A stretch of 64,000 nt of DNA. Source: Cymodocea nodosa (lineage: Eukaryota > Streptophyta > Magnoliopsida > Alismatales > Cymodoceaceae). This document shows, one piece after another, positions 34,891 to 44,539 of the stretch (position 1 is the stretch's first letter; each line of letters opens with the position of its first letter). The DNA is taken from NCBI GenBank assembly GCA_036874045.1, contig CM072335.1:15334001-15398000 (forward strand), given 5' to 3'. Below the pieces are notes generated by a model. The model saw only the letters and a program-made list of their open reading frames with translations. It had not been told where the DNA came from and ran no database searches. The position numbers and the translations under genes are program-made.

Positions 34891-34951
34891 AATTGAATTG
34901 AATAGATATAAGCAACTGTTAGAGTTGTTTCATTTTAATAGCTAGAGTTGT

Positions 34952-35284
34952 GTGTTTTCTTTTGTAATTGAGAATATGACATATGCTTATGCTCAAAGAT
35001 TTTTGAAACCTGTAATTAGCATATGTGAATTCTATAATTCTGAAGGACACAACATTTCTGATTGTTTGAAATTGAGACATTTACAGATGGTTAGATCCCA
35101 TGAACAACAAATGAATTATCCTCAATATAATAGAGCCGAGTATGAGAATCCTATAGTTTACCCAACTGATGGTCAGTATAGAATGTGTAATATGTTGAGA
35201 GACACTGAAATTTGGGATAGGTATGACAGATTGGAGCATAGTATAGAGCAAAATCTGGTTAAACTGGAATACTTTGTGTGTTAA
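34952..35284 (+). pseudogene. gag: Gag zinc-knuckle remnant (F, 5' part)
   Basis: A frame with ICEFYNSEGHNISDC, a CX2CX4HX4C knuckle in which the second Cys is replaced by Tyr, then LKLRHLQ and an acidic stretch with DGQYRMCNMLRDTEIWDRYD. The knuckle order fits Athila-type gag (CE.C....H....C). It sits close to the PBS and is followed within a few codons by the integrase end, so most of gag and all of protease, RT, RNase H and the integrase core have been deleted between them. The knuckle is probably non-functional. Confidence 0.65.
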
Positions 35285-35354
35285 CAACAAGAAGTCAATC
35301 AAGTAAACTATAAGGAAGCATATTCAGAACCTAAAGAGGATATAATTTATGAAA

Positions 35355-35731
35355 CTGAAAATAGAAAAATGTAATTAATTGAATTAGAAGAATTTAGAAA
35401 TGAAGCTTATTCGAAGACTGTAAGAGAAAAAGAAAAAATTAAATTTTGGCATGATAGAAAAATTATTCCTAAAAGCTTTGAAATAGGACAAGAAGTATAT
35501 CTTTATATGGCTAGACTCCATAACCATCTAGGAAAATTGAAATCTAGATGGGTAGGACCTTACATAGTTCGAAATGTTTATCCTTATGGAGCTATTGAAA
35601 TTGAAAATCCTAAAAATCAGAATATATTTAAAGTAAATGGACAAAGACTTAAACCTATTCTGAAAACACCAAAAAGCTCCTTTGGAATTATAGAAGAAGT
35701 CAGAGTAGAGGACTACTCGAGCTTTACTTAG
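35355..35731 (+). pseudogene. pol: Gypsy integrase C-terminus (GPY/F module)
   Basis: The frame reads LIELEEFRNEAYSKTVREKE, FWHDRKIIPKSFEIGQEVYL, then LGKLKSRWVGPYIVRNVYPY and FKVNGQRLKPI. This is the end of plant Athila/Tat integrase (AWHDK.I....F..GD.VLL, KLKSRW.GPF.V..V.PYGAVE, FKVNGQRLK). The GPY/F signature is WVGPYIV. A TAA at about 35371 breaks the frame near its start. It shows the family descends from a pol-encoding element of the Athila/Tat side of Ty3/gypsy. Confidence 0.9.
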
Positions 35732-36231
35732 TAAGAAATCAGTTTTTATGTTTATATATATAAAAAAAAATATTAAAAATATATATAAAACATAAAAATC
35801 GTTGCGGTTCAACCGATTGGATCCATCGGTATGACTGGAACATAAAAAATATGTATATTAATTTTCAGAAAAAATGCTGGTTTTACCGAAACATAGTATC
35901 GGTTCAATCGAAAGAAAAATAAAAATATTTAGGTCTGATCGAATTATAGTATCGGTTAAACCGGTAAAAAAATAGAAAAACTATTCTCTGTAATATTTTT
36001 ATTATTATATTATATTTGCTTGTATGGGGAGTTAGTTAACTCAACGAAGTACTGTAGCTAAGACCTTGGATAAAATAGTAATAGTTGGTTCAGGAAATGA
36101 CCTGATTACCCACCTAAACTTAGAGCTTATTTAAACTAAAACCTAGGGTTTTGGGGGCATTATCCAGCAAATCTTTTAGAATCTAAAACAGTAGAAATCA
36201 GAGCGATTCCGTGCTGTTGTGTAACTCCACG
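35732..36231 (+). other. Linker of F
   Basis: Non-coding. Contains inverted words ggttcaaccgattggatcc / ccatcggtatgac and atagtatcggttaaaccgg (35800-35965), shared with the leader of B. A hairpin (gttagttaactcaacg) lies near 36030. A GAT-rich stretch precedes the next ORF. Confidence 0.5.
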
Positions 36232-38027
36232 ATGAGGAAGATGACGCCTGAATTCTGGGAAGAGGCAGTGGACACTACACAATTTCTAAATGAATCTGAA
36301 GAATGACACACGCGGTAGAAGATCAGAAATACAACAAGAGAGAAAGAGCTACAAAAGGTAGAATCAGAACTCTTTAACTTGAGAAAAATTTTGGTGGAGT
36401 TAGAAATACAGATACCACAGATAATGGAGACACGAATTAGAGTGGCAACTGAAATTGCAGTAAGTAAAGAAAGAAAGCTACTACCAAACCTGCTGCAAAA
36501 GGAGATGAAGTTGGTCCTTCGAGACCAGTAATTATAGAAAAAATTAAACAGGATTAGCCAGTACTTGTGGCTTGAAGGCCTGCAGAGCCTATTTTTGTAG
36601 ATTTAATTTCAGAAGATGAAGAGGAAGAATAGACACAACTAATTAGAAAAAAGAAAGGAAAAGAAAAAGTGCCTAAATATGAGGAAATTAAATCTGAAGT
36701 ACCAATATTTACAGGGCCTATGGAGCAGATTTTTATTAACCTGCTATCCGATTCTGAGGAGGAGCAGGAGGAGCAAAGAAAAGAAGAAAATTAGGCTGAA
36801 ATTAGTTTGCAGCCTGTACAAGAAGAAATAGAAATTAGGCAGAAACTGAATTGCCCGTGACTCCATCCCAATCTGTTACAGAATCAGAAAGAACAGTAAC
36901 AGAACAGAACAGATTGGTAGTTAGGAGGAAAAAGAAAGAGCAGAAAATGAAGAGGCTAAAAGAAGCCATTTGGACAAAAATAATTTCACAGATTCCACTG
37001 AATAACAAGAAACTCTTCAGCAATTTATGGAGAGAATTCAAGACAGAGTGGAGAGTTCTGCTGGCTCACCACCACAAACAAAAACAGAAATTCAAGAATC
37101 TGTAGAAAATATTCAAATGCAGCCTATAGAAGAGGAAGAGCAAGAGCAAACCCTCTCGAGCAACAAAGTCACCTTCCTGACCCGACTGAAACAAACATTT
37201 TGAATGAAGTACATTTTTGTAGTTAGGAAGCTTATACCAAATACCAACAAATAAGAGGTTACAACATTATTTACAGTAGACTAGTAAATTGGGATGGAAT
37301 GCAAGAAATCAAAGATTTATTTGAATTCCAAAGTCTACTGCAATTCATTTCACAAGAAAGAGGGCATGCAGTATATGAGAATTTAGTGCCCTGTTTTTAA
37401 GCAAATTTAAGAGAAGGAGAAGGAGGATTAATTTCAAACGTGGAGGAAGCTGATGTACAGATAACACCAGAGCTTCTCCACAACATTTTTGATTTAAAGT
37501 ATGAAGGAATAACAATTTTGGAAGATACAACTGCAGTTGAATGGACTGAACAGCAAATTGAGGATTGTTTAGCTATCAATCCTAGTGTGCCATTATTAAA
37601 TAGATTGAACCATTTAAATGGTAAAACACACATGGTAGCTAACATTCTGATTAAGAATGTTTATCAACGATAGGGCCATGACATAGAATTAAGTCAATTT
37701 GTCAAATGGGCCACATATGCAGTTGTAAATAAGATCCAAATAAATTGGTGTGTAGTTTTTATCTCCAAGCTGAAAATAGTGAAGAAGAAATTATTTTATG
37801 GAGATTTGATTCCACTACTTATGGTGGTCTGTATTGATTTCACGAAATGGACATCAAAAAGGATCAGATCTAGAACCATTTCAGTGAAAGAATACAGAAA
37901 TTTTGTAGCTGCAGAACTAGCTGTACCTTCTAGAGGAATTACAGGAGTAGTAGAGAGGATTAATCAATTAGAACTTCAATTAGAAAAATTCCAAAAGGAA
38001 GTAGATGAACTTAGGCATAGAGATTAA
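36232..38027 (+). pseudogene. Extra ORF, putative plant transposon protein-like (F)
   Basis: Broken frames from about 36232 (MRKMTPEFWEEAV) to TAA 38027. The N-terminal half is Glu/Lys-rich, with two copies of a GP.EPIFVDL-like motif (clear in copy C). The middle reads YQQIRGYNIIYSRLVNWDGM, then ANLREGEGGLISNVEEADVQ, ITPELLHNIFDLKYEGI, and later YGDLIPLLMVVCIDF. Its order and spacing fit the domain annotated as putative plant transposon protein, found in extra ORFs of plant retroelements; in Ogre/Tat elements such ORFs lie upstream of gag, as here. The end is a coiled-coil-like heptad stretch (VERINQLELQLEKFQKEVDE). Stops at 37397-37399 (Tyr lost) and 37671. Biochemical role unknown. Confidence 0.6.
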
Positions 38028-38468
38028 ATTGTATTATTTGTCTACTTGTATAAAATTGTATGATGTACTTGTAATGTAATTGATTCATATTAATGAATGT
38101 AATTTCTCAGATGCAATTTTCATACATGTTTTGGATGTGAAATGAATGGAATTTATTGAATATTATGTCATTGTGAAACTTTATGAATGAATATGTAACA
38201 GATTTAAAATTTGCTGAATCACAAGATAACTGCTTAAAAAATTTCTGCATGTTATAAGGTAAAATGTTAATTCTACATAACATAAAATGACCTATAAGTT
38301 AAATCTTTATATAAGGTTTAGATTTAAATGAATTTTAATCAAAATGATGCATTAATGACATAAATTTAACTTTATTTCAGTTAGTAGAATGAAAAAGAAA
38401 AAAAAAAAAACAGAGAGGAACTTACGAGAGTAAAACTTAGAAGTTGCTAAGTATTAACTCAACGAAGT
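38028..38468 (+). other. Non-coding stretch of F before solo LTR N
   Basis: AT-rich, no gene. Short poly-A run at 38397-38410. Ends in ttaactcaacgaagt, half of a hairpin that resumes at 40225; GAAGT is the TSD of N. Confidence 0.5.
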
Positions 38469-40224
38469 TATTGAGTATTTTTGTTTTGATGATGTGTGCT
38501 GAATGAAAATAATCATATTTGCTCAATTACTATTGCTTGTGAAAAGAAATTAAAATCATCAATTAATACAGAAAAAGCTTACTAACATAAATGCTTGTTT
38601 GTATTGGATCTAAAGTTAATAACTAGTCGTTTCGTTGCATTAATTTCTCATTTAGCTAAACATTAAGTTAACGTGTGTTTTTATTGAAAAGCATGATATG
38701 TTTTAAAGTTATATCTTCTATATCATGAACAGTGCACGTTTAGACAACTCGTTAAGTTAGAGTTTTGTTTGTATAGAGGTCACATGAGAACTCGTTAAGT
38801 TAGAGGCTTAAAGGTTAAAATAGGTCACGTGATAACTCATTAAGTTAGTGAGTAAAAGAAGAGACGAACTTGTTAAGTTAGTGTTATACACGTGGTGAAA
38901 TTATAAGTTACAAATGTTGTATTGTATCACGTGAGGTGCACATGTTTAACTCGTTAAGTTAACATAACTAAACGCGTTGAGTTGCTATATTGAACACTAA
39001 GGCAACGCGTTAGGTTAACGTTATAAACTTAAGTTGTTATTTTTGCATGTGGTAAAATTGTTATTATAAAAACATTTGTTTATTACTGAATCGGTGAGTT
39101 AAAGTTTTTCGGAGACTTACAGTCGTAACTATCTGAAAGGTAACTTAAGTCATGTTTTCAGGTCTTGACATGTGTCTCACTAGTTTTATAATATAAAGAG
39201 ATTTTCGGTGACTTACATCCATAACTATCCAAAACTTAAATTGTTTTCGGTGAGTTATCGTTTAACATTCCGAAAGAAAGGTTAAGCTGGTTCGTTGAAT
39301 TAGCATAACACCATAGACTTAGTTAGTTGAGTTAGCTACAGTACTTGTCACGTGAAATGGCACATGAGGAACTCGTTAAGTTAGAAACGTTAAGTTATAT
39401 ATATATACTTGTGTTACTCGTTTAGTTAACATTAAAGTAACGACTTCTTATTACACTAATGAAAAATTTTTGGACGAGAAAGTTTATTTTGCAGGAAATT
39501 TTTCAGAGATCCAAGACTGATGATTAAAGGAAATTCAAAATATAAGCATGGGTTGAAACATGTGTGTTTCGATGAAAGAAAAAGAAAAGACGTGGAGAAG
39601 TGGAAAACTGGTAGTGATTAAACGTAGAGGATATGCATGAAATGAAGATATAGTATAAAAGGCATAGAGTTCTCGTTGATCAAACCATCCTTGCGCACAA
39701 AATGAAAAATCTTTTCAAGGATCAAACCATTGCTGCACACCAAAAGAAAAATCTTTTTTAGGGATCAAAAACACCTATTCGGGCAAAATCTCTCAAGTGG
39801 AAGAAAATTTAGTGAAGCATAAAAAGGTAAGATTTTCATCACTGAAGATTTGAAGTATCAAAAGAAAGAAAATTTGGTGAAGCATAAAAAGACAAGATAT
39901 TCGTCACTGAAGAATTGCTGAAGAAGAAAGAAGAAGAAGAAGAAGAAAGATCTCAAACAAGGAGAAATGTTTTCAATTCCGCAAATTAGTTTTCTCTGTT
40001 TGTAGTTATGAAATTGTATAGATGAAACATGGTATCGAAATATAATTGCATCTACAATTCCTAAGGAGAATTGAATTGTATATTATAATTGAAACCTTGA
40101 ATAAAAATGATTTTATGAAAACAATATCTCGACTTGTTTTTGAGTTTTAAAGTTTCAATTATATTTCAGAAAATATTAAAAATACACAGTTCACCCCCCT
40201 CTTGTGTAGCCATACGATCCTACA
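38469..40224 (+). mobile_element. Solo copia LTR N with gypsy-like segments
   Basis: 1756 bp, TSD GAAGT at 38464-38468 and 40225-40229. Starts TATTGAGTATTTTTGTTTTG (TG changed to TA) and ends CACCCCCCTCTTGTG...CGATCCTACA, the same end as copia K. It contains aactcgttaagtta units with CACGTG boxes. 38948-39050 is nearly identical to gypsy LTR sequence at 10708-10812. No internal sequence remains. Confidence 0.85.
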
Positions 40225-40726
40225 GAAGTAAGTCTGTTGAGTTAAACGTAACTCCACGAGGTCAGTAATATAATATAAGGTCACTCCGTTGAGTTATCAA
40301 TAACTCAACGAAGTTAGTCCGTGGAGTTAGCAATAGTAATCAACTGTATTCTGTTGAGTTTTCTGTAACTCAACGAGGTTAGTTCGTGGATTAAGCAGAA
40401 CGATTATTCTTTTAACCACGAACAAAACTTCATCGATTTAGTAGTTACCAAAATTTGAAATTAGTAGTGGTACATGTACCTATAAAAATAGGAACCATGA
40501 TGCATGTTGCAAGCCACGTCTTGCAACGAGATTTATTCACTATATGGATGTGCAGTATATATATAAAACAGAATGTTATTTACCAGTTACCAGCACTTTT
40601 AAAAGAAAGGAGAATGCGTTGGAGGAATTGGAAGGAGAAGCAGGTGATTCAACTTCATTTGACAACAAATATTTATTGAATGGAAAGCTTCAAACTAGTA
40701 TGTAATTAATCTTCTGCTATTTATTT
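40225..40726 (+). other. Leader of F with hairpin array and short upstream ORF
   Basis: 40230-40395 holds four GAGTTA/TAACT hairpins. 40544-40708 is an open frame beginning MDVQYIYKTECYLPVTSTF, ending around GTATGTAAT (a possible splice donor at 40699). It is present also in B and, decayed, in C, so it may be an upstream coding exon of the gag or cargo transcript. Confidence 0.55.
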
Positions 40727-41403
40727 ATGAGCACATAGACTCGTTCTCTAAGCACTAAACGATTAGTAAGAACACCTACCTAGGAATTTTCATTGCAGAA
40801 GAGTACTAAAAAATTTTCTAAACTGAAATTTAACGAAATTCTTTGGGGTGTAGCTAACCTTTCTTTAAAAGAGAACGTAGAGATGGCTGCTCTAGTAGAA
40901 AAACCATTAGGAGAAATTCTGTATCCTGAATTAGTTGATGAACCTTCATGTATTCGATTGCCAAGCTTTGAGGGAGATAGGTTTGAATTGAAATCTAATT
41001 ATATTAGTCAATTGCCATATTTTCATGGATTAGAAAGAGAGGATGCCTATTATTTCCTTGGAGAATTTAACGAAGTTTGTCAAATGATGAAAATGCCGAA
41101 CATGAGTATGGATGCTATTAAACTTAGATATATCCCTTTTTCTTTAAAAGACACAGCTAAAAGATGGTTATATACTCTATCGCCTGATTCAATTTCTACA
41201 TGGACTGAATTTTGCTTTATTTTTCTGGAAAAATATTATCCAACACATCAAACGATTAAAAAGAAGAAAGAAATATTAAAAGAAAAAAGAAGGAACCAAT
41301 GGAAGTTAGACCTACTAGAGGATTGCCAATACAAGCTATACCTAATCCTGTCAATAGAATGGTTAATGAAATTGATACCTCTTCTGGGAGGGCAGCTGAA
41401 TGA
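40727..41403 (+). pseudogene. gag: Gypsy gag (element F), internally deleted
   Basis: ATG 40727 begins MST followed by TAG (Trp in B and C). The domain is then open from 40793: LPSFEGDRFELKSNYISQLP, FHGLEREDAYYFLGEFNEV, IKLRYIPFSLKDTAKRWLY, FLEKYYPTHQTIKKK. After that it joins directly to the C-terminal tail (EVRPTRGLPIQAIPNPVNR in an alternate frame), so the central block found in C, including WRNHPNLSW, is deleted. Confidence 0.8.
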
Positions 41404-41428
41404 AGCAGCATATCTGAAGCAACTATCT

Positions 41429-41585
41429 GTATGTATATATATTTTTTATTTTTTTAGTTAATAGTATCGTAGAGTTAATTTTTAACTCAACGAACTTAGT
41501 CCGTTGAGTTATGCCTTAACTCCACGAGGGTGTGCAGTAGTATGTTAATTTTTGTCTCTGCTAAATTTTTGTTTGTGTTTTACAG
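41429..41585 (+). other. Conserved intron before the F-box (F)
   Basis: Donor ACTATCT|GTATGTATAT, acceptor TTTTACAG|AATCGACAA. 157 bp, U-rich. Splicing would join QLNEAAYLKQLS to NRQMELIQLPLD in frame. Contains hairpins CGTAGAGTTA/TAACTCAACG and CCGTTGAGTTA/TAACTCCACG. Confidence 0.7.
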
Positions 41586-41594
41586 AATCGACAA

Positions 41595-42734
41595 ATGGAA
41601 TTGATACAATTACCGTTGGATGCACTAAGGGAAGTACTAATTAACTTGTCAGCTAAAGATCTGTGCAGACTGTGTTGTGTATCAAAGGAAATTAAAAACT
41701 GTATTGAAGAAAAATATTTTCAGGGACTACAAGCTACAAAAATGACTAAGATTAGAGATGGATTCATATAGAGGTCATTTAATCGTAGTTCAAATACCCA
41801 TGAATATCTGGCTATGGAAGAAACTATTGGAATTCCACCCAATGCATTAGAAGGAATAAATCATATTATGGGGATATGTGAAGGATTAATCATATACAAG
41901 ACGAGACCAATGTATGCAAGTTTATTATTACCTGATATTTTGATAAGAAATCCTATAACAGGAGAAGAATGGAATATAGGAAGACCTAATAGATTTGAAG
42001 CACCAACTGTAAATTGTGGGTCAGCTTTAATATTTTCTGATAAAAATTCTGTAATTCCTGAAAAATTATATTATTGGAGACTTACAGGAAATTGGGGTGA
42101 AGATTTACGCTTAAGTGTGTATAATTTTCAGAACAAATCTTGGAATGAAAATGTTATGATATATCTAGGATAGAAATCATTAATTAACCAAACACATGTC
42201 ATACTTGATGGATATATATATTTAGTCATAGAGATATCAATAGCATATAGATCTGATTTATACATAGTGAGCATAGACAGTTATGATGAATATATAGAAA
42301 TTTTACCTGTACCGAGTGAAATAGCTAAACCACCATCTGCAGAATTTAATGAAATTCAAATAGGAATATAGTATAATGAAGAAGATGATTCTACTTTATG
42401 TTTGATAAGATGGTGGGATGAACTAATGAAATTTCAAATATGGATTATGGAAGACATAAATGAATGGAAGTGGGAAGAGGAGTATATTGAAATAGATGTA
42501 GAAATAGAAACTGCTACATTACCTTGGAACCAAAAAGGATCCCTTTCTGCATTATATATCATTAATGGTAATACACTCGTATTTGGAATTTATAATATAT
42601 TACATGTTTACAAATTAAGAAGGAGTAAGAACTGCATTAAAACAGAATTAATAGCAAGAAGAACTATACCTAAAAAGTTTGCTTGGACTGATACATTTAT
42701 TCCATTTGTTTCTACTTTTCAATCATGTTCTTAA
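41595..42734 (+). pseudogene. F-box protein pseudogene F
   Basis: 1140 bp, full length, same 379-codon layout as copy C and colinear without indels. F-box MELIQLPLDALREVLINLSA then KDLCRLCCVSKEIKNCI; later NPITGEEWNIGRPNRFEAP, IPEKLYYWRLTGNWGED, IRWWDELMKFQIWIMED and FAWTDTFIPFVSTFQSCS. Three nonsense codons: TAG near 41769 (Trp), TAG near 42171 (Gln) and TAG near 42369 (Trp). All fit single transitions of TGG or CAG. Confidence 0.85.
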
Positions 42735-43149
42735 GCTGTGATTTTGTGTGTTTAATCTTGTGTGTATTCTGCATTTATTTTTAGAAAAAAGAAGAAGAAG
42801 GAATTTTGAAGTTTTCATGTTCATTTTATAAAAAAAATAAACAAAACAAAATATCAATCTAGTTTGTTGGTATTTGCTTTGGGAAACCAACTGGCTTGCT
42901 TGTGAGCCACCAAAGGCATAGGAGCTTGGGTTCCACACAAGACATTGATTTATTAATATCTGTTAAATGTTATTTTGTTTTATATTTTGCTTTTATCTAT
43001 GAATGAAAAATTTTTCAGTATCAAAAATCAGAATATGCAGAGGAGATACAAATGAAACAAGGTGTGTAACTAATTACTCATCCTGAATTTTAAATCAAGC
43101 AAAATTATATTCATGCCTGCTACAATTACTGTACTTATTGTGAAATCTT

Positions 43150-43191
43150 TTTACATTGAGGACAATGCAAAATATAGGTATGGGGGGAAGG
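43150..43191 (+). promoter_or_regulatory. Hairpin plus polypurine module 1 (F)
   Basis: TTTACATTGAGGACAATGCA, then AAATATAGGTATGGGGGGAA and GG. Internal, 1.35 kb before the LTR. Confidence 0.6.
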
Positions 43192-44027
43192 TAATTGAAG
43201 TACCATGTAAGTTTGTTAATTAAAGAAATTAAAATAGTACTGCAAAGTTTTGAGGAAATTGAAAATTTTTATGAACTTGCTGTAACTATCCAATAAATGA
43301 GATTGTAAAATTTTTATAAACTGCTTGAATGTTATATTTAGAAGGCTATATAAGATGCTATTGAATTTACTAGTTATGCAAATCTAGATATAGTATCTTA
43401 TGTTTTTCTGAATTTCATGAGTTAATAGTTTCACGATTTTAAAATGAAATCAGAATGCTTAATGAAAAATCAGTAAATTATCTGAAGTCCTGAAAGAGCT
43501 GAGATGTGAATTCTAGATTAATTGAAACACATACGATTAAAGATACATTTAATTTGACTGATTGAACTTGTAGAATGATTTATATGTAGATCTTATTAAA
43601 CTACAGAAAAAGTATGAGCTTATTGAGATGGATTCATATTTTTAGTAAATGATAGAAGTAGGACTATATGAGATTGGTGATTACTGCATTTGTATTAATG
43701 AAATACGTACATATACAGTATGTGATTAATGTTTTGTTTTGTGTGTATTTTGATTGAAAAAAAAATGAAAAAAAAAAAATAGAGAAGAAAACAAAAAAAG
43801 AAAAAAAAAAGGGAAAATTTTGAGAGTTTATTGACTTGTTTGATCATGAGCCTTTTTTACTTGAGCAGATAGGTATGTAAGGATTGTTGACCTCAAAAAG
43901 GTCTCTTGAAATCTGGCAACCTAAGATCCTAATCAATTCTGAAATTGTTGACTAAAAGCTCGTTACATGGGTACATTAGAAAGCTCTTGTATGATTCAAG
44001 CTTGTCAAATTAACTTTTAAAGTATGA

Positions 44028-44066
<39 letters not shown>

Positions 44067-44501
44067 CTATTCTGAAAAGATACAAGTGTTTTGTGAAATA
44101 TAGATATCTTATGAATCGAGTATATTTTCTGTTATCTAGAATTGCTGAAATATGAATCTGGAATTGACTTTTGAAGTTGTTTAATGGAGATACAATTCTT
44201 TATTCTACTTGTCTTAATCAAATTGAATTGGATTGTACTAGAAATCGTATGTTGTTGAAATTTCTTCTAGAAATCTTATTGGAAAATTCAGGATGACAGA
44301 TGATGAAAAGAAGAACAAACGATAATATAATTAACACCTATGTGATGATGATATACTTTGTATGTAATTTACATATATTTTAAGTATATTTGCAGGTTGA
44401 TTACTGAAACATACAGAATATATTTTTATGCTAAATAGAAGAAAAACAAAAGGGGAAGAATTAATTCTAGCACTTTTAAAGACCAATTAATTAGATCTTA
44501 G
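43192..44501 (+). other. Conserved non-coding zone of F
   Basis: Counterpart of 9065-10349 and 21368-22570. Contains an A-rich tract (43756-43818) and an AT dinucleotide run (44036-44060). No gene. Confidence 0.5.
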
Positions 44502-44539
44502 TTTGCTAAGGGACTAGCAAAATTTAGGTGTGGGGGAAG
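44502..44539 (+). promoter_or_regulatory. Hairpin plus PPT next to 3' LTR (F)
   Basis: TTTGCTAAGGGACTAGCAAA then ATTTAGGTGTGGGGGAAG, adjoining LTR start TGTTTAG. Confidence 0.8.

Noticed and set aside
34952..35731. An intact autonomous gypsy polyprotein in F
   Set aside because: Only a mutated knuckle and the last part of integrase are present; no protease, RT or RNase H motif was found between them or elsewhere in the window.
44036..44060. AT dinucleotide run as a possible functional site
   Set aside because: Simple microsatellite in the non-coding zone of F, not shared by the other copies.
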